Positions 1 through 13,929 of a DNA stretch of 64,000 nucleotides are shown here, one piece after another. The DNA comes from Oxyruncus cristatus (Eukaryota; Chordata; Aves; Passeriformes; Cotingidae): NCBI GenBank assembly GCA_013399855.1, contig VXAY01003762.1:1-64000 (forward strand), written 5' to 3'. How positions within the stretch are numbered: the first letter of the stretch is position 1; each line of letters opens with the position of its first letter. Below the pieces are notes generated by a model, which was not told the DNA's origin, did no database searches, and worked only from the letters and a program-made list of their open reading frames with translations. The position numbers and the translations under genes are program-made.

Positions 1-166
1 AAAAACAAACAGAATTACTTGCTAATTGCTCCTTCTCCAGATAATTAAGCCAAAAGCATACCTGAAATTATGCATTTTCTTTCTAAAACACAGAAATTGA
101 GCACATGAATAACTTTAGTTTTACAGCAAAACAGACTTAAAGCTTTACTTGCTTGCAGTAAATTAT

Positions 167-179
167 GGGGGGGGGGGGG
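167..179. repeat. poly-G run (13)
   Basis: Thirteen consecutive G between AATTAT and TTCACATT. Long G runs are uncommon, error-prone in sequencing and could nucleate G-quadruplexes. Confidence 0.9.
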
Positions 180-1370
180 TTCACATTACTGAGGAAAATT
201 ACCATAAAACAACTACACTATACTTGGCTCCAAGATGAGATAGGAGCAGGGGGAAGCATCCTCTGAAATACTGGATATGTATTATTTGAGGGTCAGCTTT
301 AATCCCAAGAGGGTAAATGGGTCACAGCAAAACATGAGAAGAACCAAGTCTACAAAATTCATCACTCAATAACATCCCGCCTTGGGCGCACATTAATCAG
401 GCTGTGATGAGAGCTGGGGAAGAGGCAGAGAGCACATGTGGTTGCTATGGAGTTAAAGGCTTGAAGGAGACACAGGGAAGCAGCACAACCGCATAGAACA
501 CAGTTAACTCTTAAACTGCCTCTATCTAAACACCTTTCTGGCCAGCCAAATTCATGAATACCTGTTCTAAGAGAAACCTTTTTAATAACCAGGAGTTCCC
601 AGAAACAGTCAAAGTCCACCAAGGAAGAGTAGTTGCTCCACACTAAGAAACAGCTCAGACTGGCAAACACAGCCAGATCCTACAGAAGCTGGATAAGGGC
701 CGAGGGATTAGGGGATGGAGATGGACAAGGAGGGAGGACCATGCTTTGGAGCATACAGTCTCTGCCAACGGTCTTCCTAGTTTAATACTTTGATCTGTCA
801 CACACAAGGGAGCAAAAGTAACTGCTAGAGATCCATGCAGAGATTGAGTTACCCCCAGACAACAAGCAGGGGTGTCACCATAAAATTTAGGAGATCTGTA
901 GTTCAGGCATCTATCTGAACAGCTAGAAGTGCACTGAAGTCTTAAGAATCCCAGGCACATCCCTCCCTCAAGAAAACACACCTTGAAATGTTTGGACTTT
1001 TTCTGCCCATGGCATCATTCAACACTATTGGAAAAAGCCACCCCACTTGCTGATGTGAGTGCAAAGAGTCACTTATAGGCAAGGGTTGGGATGAGGCTGG
1101 CACTGAACATGCTACTTGCACGGTTTGGTTCCATGACTAAACAAGGAAGAGCTTCTTGGAAGACAATTTCCTGAAGCAAAAGGTTTAGGGGTGGGAAAAC
1201 AGTTGTGGCAGACTAGGCAGATGAGTTAAAAAATCCTGAAGACAGTGCCAGACATGCTGGAGCTGATGACTGAAGTCATAAAGCACATTTCACAGATAAT
1301 CCAAGCAGCCACTTCCAGATTACAAGAAGCTGCTGCACTTCCAACTCCCTGCAGAGTTTCCTAGCAGGGG

Positions 1371-1400
1371 GTGTCTGTGTGTGTATATATATATATATGT
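1371..1400. repeat. compound TG/TA microsatellite
   Basis: GTGTCTGTGTGTG passes into TATATATATATATATG. A short compound alternating purine-pyrimidine tract. Confidence 0.88.
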
Positions 1401-4400
1401 AGATAATCAGCAAAGTTTCTATTTTCTCCTGCCTACTTAAGGGAGTCTTTTAGTGTGCATCCTCCTACACTGCTATTTTTACCTGCTTCTAATCAGTATG
1501 TTCTTAAACATTGAGAGGCTCAGAGAAGAGCAGTTCAACTCCTTCAGTGCACAGCCCACAACACACTGAGTAATACCTGAATGGCAGCTCTTTTCCCAGC
1601 ACCCAAGATATCATGCCTTGTGGAGCACTAGAGAGAGCAGGTGGGCAAGGTCTGAGGGATCTCCTCTCATTGACAGGATGCTGAGATTGAACTGAAGGCT
1701 CTTTCAGCAGGGATCATTACCACCATAAGGAGTCAAGCAGAGAGGACTGGATTAAAAGTCAGATTTTTAAACTACTGATATAGTAAATAATAATACTAAC
1801 AAGAACCACAAAAGCTGGGTATACTCATATACTACGTTATTTTCTTTTCTACGTTTTATCTCCTCTCACTACGAAGCTTTCAGTTTTCACTTCACTTCAC
1901 TTCCAGTTTTACTGACCCAAACATGCCTGGTTTCAGCCTCACAGTAGGCATTAAGACCTGTGGATAGAATTCTCAAAAGAACAGGATGCCTCAGTCCTTG
2001 TGAGGAGCCCCTGAGATTACGGTACCAAAGAGTCCAAAACCACCAGGTAGATGGCACCAAATCCTGATGCCAGATGATGGCTCATTGATCAGTGAGCTGC
2101 ACTCTCAGTTCTTCTGAAGGCCTTATTTAGGGGGGCTGTTTTCAAATGTGCAACACCGCAGAAGTGGTGTGTTTGTATGGGCTACAGGGACATCCCCTGT
2201 GCCAGCACAAACACTGATCACAGTTTGTCTCTCCTCATCCATTCAGCAGCCTTGCTCTGAAAGCACACATTAAATTCTTTCTTGATTTTCAAGAACAGGC
2301 AGTTCTTCCTTTGAAATAATAATTAATTCACCTGATTTTGCAAGTCATTTCCTCCCTTGCAGCAGCGTTAAAAATAGAAAAAAATTCTGCAAAGGTCAAA
2401 AATACCAAGGGCCAAAATTCTAGGTCATACATAACACAGAACCAACTGCAGTGCTCCCAAATGCAACCAAACCAAAAGTCTTTAGAGACAGTTCAAATTA
2501 CTTATGAAATGTTGCCAGCAAGAACCAGGTAACTGGCTGGCCATGAGTATCATGTTCGAGAAAAGTGGCACGTTGGTCTTCATGAGAGTGGTCTGAGCAA
2601 GTCTCAGATTCCTGTCAACACGTACTATTTAAACCTCTGACATTTTAAAACTTGACCCTATGGATTGATTTTAGGCAGTTCAATACAAACATTCAGCATA
2701 TGATACTTGATATTTAAAGTCCCTAGCTCAGATTATAAATGTTGACAGATCTATCTATGACTGCAGTGGAAAGTCTCTGTCCTCCTATTTAAAGTTTCAG
2801 CATTTTCCCCAATTTTGTAAACATTTATCACACAATTTATAAAGTTGCTCAAAATATTTAAAACATCTTTTCCAAGAGTGTACAACCAAAAAAGTAATCA
2901 AAGAAATTTCCTAAAAAAATTCATGACTTTACTGTCATAAAGTCCTTTGATTAAAACTGAAACTTTCAAGAAATTTTCAATTTTCTTGGAGAATTGATTG
3001 AAAACCACATCAATAGTAATTCTGTAATCACTCTCTTCTCCCATGAGTCTTACACAGACTCACAGTATTGATTTTATTCTCACTTTAAAACTAGAAGTAC
3101 ATGCGGTTGAAATCTTTAAGTAAAAACTCTTACTCAATTGAACATTTGTCATAAAACTAGTAAACAGCAATGTGAAATATTAAAAAAAAATTTTAGTAGG
3201 ACTAATATTTTTCAATGACATCAACTAAACATGAAAAAAATACTTTTAAAAGCAAAGTCGCTATAGACCATATATTAATAAAGCATTTCAATAGATTTCC
3301 ATTCTGCATTCCTCCTTTTTTTCCTTTCTTCTTCCAGCTGCAAAAAGAGCACAAGCTACTTTGGGGAAAATATTTTGGTATAAATTTTTAATAGTTTCCT
3401 GACAAAATATTAACATTTCTTACTGCAGTTTACTTCCTATGAGCATCAACACCAGCAATCAATAGAACATGACCAAGGAAGCTCAAGTTCACCCAGTGCT
3501 CTCTTGCCTGAAACAAAACCAAGACAGTAGGCTGTATACTTCAAACTCTCTACAGACTGCACTCCATTAGTATTTACTTAAGTAATAGCAGGATAACACC
3601 ATTAAAAGAGGGTGTTTAACTTAGAGGGAAATGGATCAGAGGTAGCATAGGTCACACTGCAATCCTCTGTTACCTTTTCATACTCAGCACTCAGGGCTTG
3701 CTGTAGCTCTACCACAGATGAAGGGAACTGCAGAAGGACAGAGCCATGCCCCAGCATCTGATCCAGATCAGACTCAGCTGGATACACACAAAGGAGGGGC
3801 TGGTCCTTTCCCCTCTTCCCAAGCAATTCATGCCTGGATGCAGACCATTTTCCCCTCTACATTCCTTCCATTACAGTCTAAGCAGGGAAAACAACAAGGA
3901 AGAATCACTTTTTTTTTTTTTTTCAGTCACATTCACAGTAACATGCATATCAATATGTAAAACAAACAAGACATTGCCTGGAAATTCAGAAAAAATGGAT
4001 GATATCTTTTCTGAGAAAATCACCACATAAATGTATTTCACAGCCTAATACGACAACACAAGTGACAGCTAAAGAAAGATAAGTCAACTCCTGTTTACTT
4101 TTTGAGATAACAAGGCTTCAGACCAAGCCTTGGGTGGTCACAACTACATCACAGTCTCTTGCAGTGATAAGCAAAATCTGTCTTCTGGCATGTGGAAGCA
4201 AGCTGCCAATGTCTGGTGGCAAAACTTAAGCAGCAAGCACCAGAAACAAGAGTGCAAATAAGCAAGAGGGAAGCATTTGCTATCTAGAGCAATTAGGGGG
4301 GTCAAGGCTGGTATGCTCACTCAGCACATTATCTGCTTACATCCTTCTACTCATAGTCAAGATAGATTATATACAACTCCTATGATTCTATGGAACATAG

Positions 4401-6877
4401 TTAATGTAATTATTACCATCAGTTCTCTCTGACAAACACCTGCACAGAAGTAAAAGTTTGTTTATTACAGAGTTTTGTCTCTTTGTCCTGAAGTGATTTT
4501 CTCCCTCACAATATATTATTACACTCTGCAAAGCCAATGAGGCAAATCCAAATATCTATGTTGTTCCTCTGTGCAATCATTGGGACATATGTCTGATACC
4601 ATCAGGGATACATCTCTGAGGTTAAACAGGGCATGAGCTTGAAGATTTCTCCCACGATAATTTGTAGTGAAAGAAGTTCTGTATTCCTGCTCCTGAGTGG
4701 ATTTTGATGTCTCTTTGCCAATGTAGTTAATTGAAGCTTGGGACTTAACAAACTTAGAGGACTATGGCTTTGGCTTTACCATGAATGAAAATTTAATCAT
4801 GTAAACCAAAGGCAGGTCACAGAACCACATTCCTCCCTCAAACATGAAAATTCTTGGTGGAAGACAGTGGCCCAAAAATTGCCAACGTGGCGAGTCTTGA
4901 TCTGGGCACTACTTTCTGTAGCACTACTGGACTCAGTCCTCACTGCCACTTGGCCTCTCTAGTCCCATCTTCCAGCTTGGCTCCCGACTGTTTCACGCCC
5001 CTGAACCATCCAATCACTGCTACCTTCCCTTCTCCCCTTACCTCTGCATTTGTCTCACCAGAGGGTGGCAGGTAATTGCCAGAGACCGTTAGCACAGGCA
5101 GGAAGGAAATTTTCCTTTCCTCTTGCCTTGTACTTTCTTTCTAGGTTAAATACTCAAACGAGTTTGAAGTCAGCTCTAGCCCCTGACTGAATCATCAGCT
5201 AACCCTCCAAAGAACCTGCCTCCTCTCACCGCTGCAGCATTCTACCAGCCTCACTCAAATCCCCCAGTGATGCAGGCCATCCTCTCACCACCATCCAGGG
5301 AGCCCAGCTGAGTGCGTTGATTCTTCCCTAGACACTGCTTTGAGGCAGATGAACTGATCAGGCAGAAGGAAGCTCTGGGGAAGCTCCAAGGACCCTGCCG
5401 TTTTCCCTCACTGCCAGCTCCTCAGGCCATGGCTAGAGACAACACGGCAGAGACAGAATAAGAATCGGGATTAAAAAGGACAAGTTATTTGATGCAACTG
5501 CCCTCTCAACCCCAAACACTAGTGTATTATGAACACCCTTCTGGCTACAGATACAAAGCACAGCACCATGTGGGCTACCTTGGCAAAAGTTCCCTCCATC
5601 ACAGCCAGATCCAGTACAGCATCTTTAGCTGCAGACTCATAAATCAGATCTTTCGGTGTGCTTTAGGATACACCCAAATATCCAGAACTCTTCCTTTGGA
5701 TAAATGACTTCAACTGGAAAATCAAATAAGCTAGAAAAGATACTGGAAGGAGGAGGAAAACACACTGGTTGTTGATAATTAACTAGCATGTCTTGTGAGC
5801 CTTTCCCAGCTGCTTGGCAACCCAGAAAGTCACACAAGAGAGCAAGGGGCAACTGGACAAGTGGCTTACCTGGATGCTTCCAGAGCAGTAGCTTTAGGTG
5901 GGTAAGGGAAATTTTTGGTGTATTCCCACATCTTCACCATACTGTATTGGTATTAGAGGCCCCAAAGAAGTCCAAGTAGACTTCAGACAACTTCTACTCA
6001 ATTTGAAGGGAAAAGTGGAAAATTGATTGCTCAAATTAAGAAAGACAGACTTTTACATTCATGCTACTTGTGCCCTTCATTTGTTACGCCCATATTAGTA
6101 AATAAAACAGGTCAGGGCCCATTTTCTACTCCAGAGACCACTTGGCACTTGGTCTGCCCCTGTTTAAGCTAAACTTCCTTTCTCCCCAAGACAAGGTGCC
6201 AAAAGGAAGCATTCTTGGGCTACTCTATCCCCTAAACCAGGACTGAGTTTGTCTGAAAATGTTCTTTGGCAAGGGACACAACCATGCTGGGGTACACCAA
6301 TGGCAAATGGTGCAAATTTTGACTGGAGCAGTCAAAATCCAGGAACATCCTGGGTGCCATATGAAATGAAACCAGTAAGGCACATCCCTCCTGAGGTGAG
6401 CCCTTGTATCCCACAGTCAGAATTTGCCACCATTCACAGGGTCACAGCCACAAATTGAATGGATCAGAGTCCCTGGCTAGAAGCCAAACCTTTGACAAAT
6501 TAATGTCTGTACCAGTGGCAGAAAATCTGATCCTGAGAGATTAAAAGTGCTCTGCCCATCTTTCTTTGGCAATAACCTCCCAGAGGTGGATGAAGTGTAC
6601 AAATCTGCTATTGGCAATAGGGAAGGTAACAGTAAGACAAGGGTGTTTTGTAAAAGCAGCAGCAGTCTAGGTCAGCCATGTGACTGGCTTTCCCACACAC
6701 CTTTGCCTCTAATTGCAGTCTTACCACTATGAGGTACCTGTCTTTGCAAATAGACCTGGCTCTGGCAGAAAGAAATAATCTTCGATACATTTTCTGGGGG
6801 TGCTTTGGCAATGAGAAAAGAGTTAAACAGTGGCAACACCTGGTTGGACTTCCCACTTTCTTTTTTTCACTTTAATT

Positions 6878-6934
6878 AAAAAAAAAAAAAAAAAAAAAAG
6901 GTTTGGAAAAAAAAAGGAGGAAAAAAAAAAAAAA
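6878..6934. repeat. interrupted poly-A tract
   Basis: A runs of 22 (6878-6899), 9 (6907-6915) and 14 (6921-6934) separated by GGTTTGG and GGAGG. No SINE or processed-gene sequence is recognisable upstream of it, so it is treated as simple sequence. Confidence 0.88.
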
Positions 6935-7609
6935 GCAATACTCATATATCACTCTTGAGATAAAAACAATTTTGGAATCTGATGCTTATTTAGCTCCATA
7001 GGCACAGTGGATATTAATAATTCAACCAAATATTATAGTCATTACTATATTTTGCAATATCACAACAGTGTATTTTAGCAGAATTTCTCTCCAAATCTCA
7101 TTGCAGCAGCCATTAATAAATAAAATGCAATTCACTGTATTAAATGTGTTGTTTAAAGGCTAAATATTTCATCAGAACTAATTCATTTTAAATAATCAGA
7201 CTAGGACTCTCCTCCCAGCACCAAGAAAAATCTCTGTTCCGTATACTTTCTATACTTAGAAATGAAATTATGTTTCATAAGCAAACCATAAATTGAATTC
7301 AACCCGAACATCTACACAGCAGCTCTTAGACTATAACCCCCTGCAGACAGATGGGATCACGTTCAAACAGGCCACAGGTCTCACAGCTTTGTTATGCTGT
7401 TTTTGCCACCCAGGAAAATTAAGATTGAAAAAATACAATAGAATGATTTGCATTTATTGCCTCCCTTGAACAGTGGCCAGTACCTGATTCCCTGCGGGAA
7501 GGAGAAAGAAAAATCATGTGAGTCCAGACCTCAGCTGCCGACAGCTATAGATAACAGTGCTCATCCAGGGCTTTTCACCAGTCGGTCTCCAAGGGCTCTG
7601 CGAAGGAGA

Positions 7610-7639
7610 TCAGTTTCCTCTCACAGGTGAGGAAACTGA
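7610..7639. repeat. perfect inverted repeat (11-bp arms, 8-base loop)
   Basis: TCAGTTTCCTC (7610-7620) and GAGGAAACTGA (7629-7639) are exact reverse complements around TCACAGGT. The right arm, with the following GTCACGGAGGGAAA, also resembles the reverse complement of the MIR 3' motif (GAGGAAACTGAGGCACAGAG). It may therefore be a SINE remnant whose motif happens to fold. Confidence 0.7.
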
Positions 7640-8239
7640 GTCACGGAGGGAAACGTCTTTTCAGTGGTTAATGTAAAGGCTAAAGGATGAGTTCCTACAT
7701 AGTTCTCCCTTCTGCACAAGTAATGCACGTCTGCTCTGTCCCATTGCCCCCGAAGGCACTCATGTCTTCATTTGAGTTGCAAGTTTGTTTTGGCAAATGT
7801 TACCATTTTTTGTCCCCCTAAAGTTTTTCCTTGGATCTCAGGAAGGGTGATTTAGATCTGAAGTGCAACTCCTCCTCCACTCTCAAACACACTCAACCTC
7901 CCAACCTACCCACCCATAAACTGGTGAGTTTCTAAGTCAGGATGAAGAAGAGGGAGTTTGATTTTAGTTTTCTGTCAACTGGAATTATTAGCAAAAACTT
8001 ACAATCCCCACATTAATAAATAAACAAACCCCAAAGCTAACCAAAACCAACCAAATGAACAAAGAGAAATCACACTTCACAGTTTGAAGTTTTCAGTTTA
8101 AAAACTTCTACAAAAAAGAAAAGGAAAAGAAGCAAAAACCCCCACCACATGCAACCAAAAAAAATGTTCTCTAAAGTGACTGTTACTTTCCAGCCACCTC
8201 CAGAACAGCATGTAAGCATCCACCCTGCTGACTGACAAA

Positions 8240-8251
8240 CTGACGTCAGCA
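8240..8251. promoter_or_regulatory. CRE / MARE-like palindrome
   Basis: CTGACGTCAGCA contains a full cAMP-response element TGACGTCA (8241-8248) and matches 12 of 14 bases of the CRE-type Maf recognition element TGCTGACGTCAGCA. A further TGCTGAC half-site lies upstream at 8227-8233. The motif matches CREB/ATF and Maf/Bach recognition sequences. Function here is inferred only. Confidence 0.45.
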
Positions 8252-11200
8252 AGGTAATTCCTGTAATTAAAACAAAATAACATAACCTTACAAGCAGGCC
8301 CTGCATCAGACACTGTAATCTCTGTTTTTATCCATGAAGCTCACTACTTTCCTCCAAGAAGAGCACATAAACACTGCAACCTTCTTTTCCCTGACTTTAT
8401 ACCAAGACACAGCACAGCACATAAAATCAGAGGGAGTAGTATCTTCAAACATTATTTTTTACAGTAAAATAGCAACTTAATAAGGCCAGCATATCTGCTG
8501 AATTTGCTTTCATAACTATAATAATAAATGTTTCAGCTTAACCTTTTAAAACCAAAATCTCAGCTTTTCTGTATTTAAAAAAAAAAAAAAAAAATCCTTT
8601 AAAACAGTCCTTAAAAATTAGGGAGATGAGATTTTTATTTGGTTGATTGGTTGTGGTAGTGTCTGTTGGGGTTTTTTTAAATCAGAATGAAAGTCTGAAT
8701 TTGGTCCAAATCAAAATCTGGGGAGAGCCGCCAGGGTGGAGCTGGGGGTTAGGGATTAGCCCAAGTAATTTCCCTTCTGTGAATTACCACACAGACACTC
8801 AAAAACACTGAGGTGAGCAGTAAAATATTTGCAGAGCTCTCTGTCCTACGTATTCTTGATTCCAAAGAGGTGCTAGATATGCCAGATACAATTCAGTGCC
8901 AGTTACAGCTGTGCTACTGGGCAATGTCAGACATGTGACATTGGGAATAGATGGACCTTTGGACTCATCCAGCACATCTGATCTTATGTTCCTGGGCACA
9001 TGTCCAAACCCCATTCAACTCAATAGAAATGCAAAGAATTCACTGGCTTGGAGTCAGACCTTATATGACAGCAGACAGGAACAACTAGAAATATTCAGCA
9101 TGTCAAGGAGAAAAGTTAAGAGAACTTACTCTAATAAATACACCACCTTTATTGCACTGTCGGTATGTGTTTGAAGTCATTCAGCCTCAAGAGCTAAGGA
9201 GCCTTAACACCTCAGCCAAAACCCAGATGATTTCTCTAGGCTTTTGCCAAGGCCCTGTAAAGCCCTGGTTGCAGCCCTCAGATGAGCCAGCAGGACCTGA
9301 GCTAGAGAGGAACCTAAACTCAGGACCAGTGAAGGACCAGCTAGAGAGGTCCCTGCCAACATGGGAACTTGGAAAGCTGATTCAGAGCTCAGGCAATGAG
9401 CAAAGCATCAAGAGAATGTGCCACACCACAGGCCAGGATGGTGTCCACCAAGGCAGCAAAGAAACCTCTCTTTTGTTTGACATGTGGTTTGGACATTGTT
9501 CAGTGGAACTTTGCAAGTGAAGCCCTCATCATCATTCAAAGCTGTTGCTAAAGGACTGTGTTCCTGGATTGCTCAGCCACTTCAAGAGACAACCCTCTGC
9601 TTCACCACACAGCCTGATGGCTTGTGACACTTGGTAATTTATCATAGTGTTAATGCTTTTCTGGTTGCTGTCTGTTATGAAACAAGGCTGAAGGACAGCC
9701 TTGCAGATGGAAGAGGCTTTCAAATTTCATCCTGTCCAAATTCCATCCTGCCAGCCACCAGAGAAGGGGAAGGCATGTGGGTCTAATTCTCATTTTACTG
9801 ACATTTCATCAGTGTATCAGCGCCAACTTTTAAGGTATTACTCTTGGCCTACTCAGCATCAGGAAGATGAAAAATATGCCCTTGAAATAAAACATGCTGC
9901 TCTGACAGAAGCCATTGCTTCATCAAGCTAAGGTTCTTATCAAGGAAAGATTTTATTGCAATACCAAGGATTTAAACCAAACACAGCAGTTTCATTAAAG
10001 AGAGAGAGCGAAAGACAAACCAAAGTGTTCCAGTGACAAGTTATTCCAAGCAGAAGTGCGGGGTCCAGAACATCATTTCCAGTCTGGCAAAGGGATCACT
10101 CACAGCACTTGGTCTGTCTGGCCAAGTCTGTGTACTATTTATCTACCCAGCCAACAAAAAACAAAAAAAAATTTTTCCTCTTAGCAGTTGTTTCTACAAC
10201 AAGCACAGAAGAACCTGCAACCTCAGCTCAAGGCTACAGCATAGCATGATATTTAAAAGTCTGGTTTGCTATTTTATTACAAACTGCTTCTTCCTTCCAA
10301 CTTACATCCAGGAAGGTGCTTGTGACCTCTCAAAACAGCACACCCTCAAAAGCAGTGAAGATATTTAGTAAAGCAATGAACTGAGAGACCACAGTTGCCT
10401 GAAAGACTTTGAGAGACTTGGCATGCCCTAGGAGTGGACACCCATCTTCTTCCAGACCCGGCACACTATTCAGAATGTATTTTCACATTGAAGTTTTTAT
10501 TAGAAATATTCCAGAAGAACAGAGACTTGGCAAGTCTAGCTCAGCAATTCTCACCCTGAACTGTCCAAATCACTGGTAGACAATGAACATCACCGTTTGC
10601 ATCTCTAATGCCACCAACACAAGCACATGCTAGTGCACTCCAGCAAATTTGTTCTTGAACAACCCAGTTTCCCACCAATGTGAGAAAGGGAGAAAGATAT
10701 TTCCCCTCACTTGGCAAAACCTCAGTCTTCCTCCTTTAAGTCACAGACTTAGCCATGTTCCTCACAGTCAGGCAACTCATTTCCACTGTCCCAAGCTCAG
10801 GACAATGGAAAAGAAAACACAAGACAAATGAAAAAAAAAAATAATCAAGGGCACAAGGCCAAGGAGATACAGAAAGACCGACACTGGCAAAACCAAGGCT
10901 GCACACAGAAATATTCACGTTAGGGTCCTGCCCACACTAGTATAAATCAAGCTCCATGGAAACAACACCAGCATAAAATCACCACAAACCAGAGTGGATT
11001 TTAGAACACGAACATCAGCTGAACAGTACCCCTTAAGAGGCTAATATGTCTTTACTGACATCTTTCCTTTCCCTTCAGTTAATGGCAGGATAGACCTTTT
11101 AGCCTGTGCTCTAAAGCTTTAGCTTGCATGACAGCAATTTATGCATCCCTGGCAGGTGAGAGTGACCCATTCAACCTAAATAAGGAGAAACGCCTCCTGA

Positions 11201-11438
11201 CAGCATTTCTTTGCCCAGTTCTTGTCTGAGACAACTCCAAGCATCATTCAGTCATGGCATGTCTAACCTGAATTGACCATGTCCCAGACTCCGGGAGTCA
11301 GACTCCCTGACTCCAAATAATCACTTTCCTCCCTTCTCTCCTGGCAGAGGTTAGACTTAGGCACAAAGCAGCACAGTGTCAAAATACTGTTCAAGTTCCC
11401 AGTAGCTGTGCATGCCTTGCTCAGGGGACCTTTTCTTT

Positions 11439-11439
11439 N
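11439..11439. other. single ambiguous base (N)
   Basis: One N in TTTTCTTTNC, an isolated uncalled base and not a gap. Confidence 0.97.
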
Positions 11440-13929
11440 CAAGCACAAGTGTGCCTCTAGAGGGAGAGCATTTAAATAAAGAATGAACCTGAAAAAGCTA
11501 CCAGCTTCCCTGTAGCCAGCACTGTCTGTCAGCACAAATGCACCACGAGGGACTGTCACACAGGAACAAAACACCTCCTGACCCCACATTCAGGAGGGAG
11601 AAAGTGACTACTGTGCCACCCCAGAGACTAGCACAGACTGGTGTCAAAACGTCAGAAACAACACAAAAAGCCACATCTTCCCCACCATAACCAATCATCT
11701 GTGGTCTATAGAAGCAGGTTGGCAGGGAATGCCCATACTGCCTCCTCTTCAAGGAGTTCAAATTCAATATATGCAGATGAAAACAAATGGTAATCTTACG
11801 TCATTTGTATTATATACATCAGCCTTTAAAGACAAATATTTGTGCAAGGTGCTGTACATACACCTGGGTCAGGAGGAAGCTTCTCTTGTTCCCAAATGTT
11901 ACCTTGAAGCACAGATTTCTACTTATCTCTTAAAACCCTACAACTTCACAGACATTTTCTGAGAAAAAAAATGCTTTTAGCTCAGGACAGAAAAGGTTGC
12001 ATGGACAGAGCCCTACTAATTGCCATCTCTTTTCCACCTTGCTACCATTCCCTCACATCTCCTGATCAGTTAGATGTGCAGATGAGAGCAGAGAAGAAAT
12101 TAACCCAGGCAGGACATAGTTTATGAGAGCTCCAAATCCAGCACACAAACAACCACATTCAACCTAAGGAACCTAGTGTGTAAGTGACTGCTGCAGAGAT
12201 TCAACCATGACAGGCCCAGAAAACCCTTTACTCTGACTCATATCACAGAGGCTGTTCAGGTCACTGCCGCTGTCCAAAGGCCACTGCAAAGGAAAGAGAA
12301 GGAAGGGACCTGCAATACCATATAACAGCAGCACAGCACGTGAGTTACAGCAGAAAGCTGCAGAGAGGGAACTGAAGAAAAGCAGGCAGAATCAGACTAT
12401 GGCCCCCAATCATCCCTGGTTACATGGTACTTACACTTTTTCTAGTTAAATAGTTATGTATCTAGTACTACAGTTATCAGGTCACATACCCTTACACACA
12501 TGTAAAGGTAGGCACAGTATCTTTTACTTTTCTGAAACACTTTTTTTTGTTTGTTTTGGTTTGGATTTTCAAGCACACGGTGATTCAAATGGGACTTTAA
12601 AAGACGTAAAAAAGTGCAGGAAGTTCCACTCTGTCCCATCCCATCCTGCTCTCTAGTGCCCACATGAAGCTCGTTTTGATAAACACAGATAGAGAAAGTT
12701 TGGTTCTGTTAAACCAGTTAGCTACCAAGGGCAGTAAGTGTTTCGTAAGTGTTACTCTTTAGGTAAGAATGCACAGCATTAAACGAGGTGTTTCCCCTTG
12801 AGCTGTGAAACAGTAACAACAGCAGTGCACTCCTTCACACAGATACTGACTTGCCTCTGTCTCCTCACACATTTCGTGGATCAGCTCTTGCCTCTCACCT
12901 TTGTCTCCTCTAGGCTAAGCATATGAAGAAAACTGTGGCTAATTCCAGCCCCAGTCTGAGAACAGCCTCCACTAGTCAATGACTTTCACAACTGTTAATC
13001 CTTGTCTTTGGGGAAGAAAATAAAAATCTTCTTTTTTACAGAAGATGTAGCATTCTCAAATGATTCAATATTTTATTTTATTATCTAACATTTGATCTCA
13101 TTCTGCAGAGTTAAACCTGTCTCTTTCCCCTTTCTGTGAGTTGTCACTAAGACACCTTCTCCCCAATCCAGTTTTATGTCTGTTTACAGTAACACTACAG
13201 GAAGCGCAAATAAATAAAAATAATTTATAATAAAAAAAAAAAGCCATCAGAACAAAACCTCAGTGCAACTCAGAGAGGAAGGCTTTGTTACTTGTAACAT
13301 GGGAAGTAGGAACAAATAATGAAGATAATTAAAAGAAAAGAAGGGTAGAATTGAGACTGCAACAAAGATGCTGTTCAAGCAAACAGAATTATACACTACC
13401 AGCGATGTTGCCTTTTGATTAAAGCAACAGAGTTTCCAGGCAGGCTAGCAAAAACCGATATGAACATAATTAATTAAGAAAATTAAGCACTCTTCAGTGT
13501 TGATGCTGTAGTTGTGGTTTAGTTGCCTTCAGAAAGAAACAATTTCTGCTTTGGATCAACAGACCGGGCTGTCTGTGAGCTGGCATTGGAGGGATAACTT
13601 TGGAATCTGTTGACCAATCTGAACTGAATTCAACAGAGGATAAAAGGTCACCAAAGTGCAGAATTCCTCTCAGTTCAGCTGAGTGAAATTATAATAATAT
13701 CTGGCCTGAACCATAAGCCACCCAGTGTCCACTTTCACAGCTGGCAGGACTCCAGCTGATTGATGCATCAACCACAGCCAGCCCTGCAGCACACCTGTAA
13801 TGCTCAGCCAAGTATGCCTTGTGCCACTTTTCACCCCTCCAAATGTGCAGCAGAATGAGGGATCATGACAGAGATGACAGAAAACACGGAAAGATAGAAG
13901 AGTCCTGGAAGGGCACGCAGTTAAGTGAT

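Noticed and set aside
9152..9520. 122-codon plus-strand frame
   Set aside because: Mixed composition without domain, start context or splice signals. Not recognised.
11449..11470. CTCF-like TGCCTCTAGAGGGAGAG
   Set aside because: The GGGC core is GGGA here, and the string is mainly a CTCTAGAG palindrome, so it is too weak to list.
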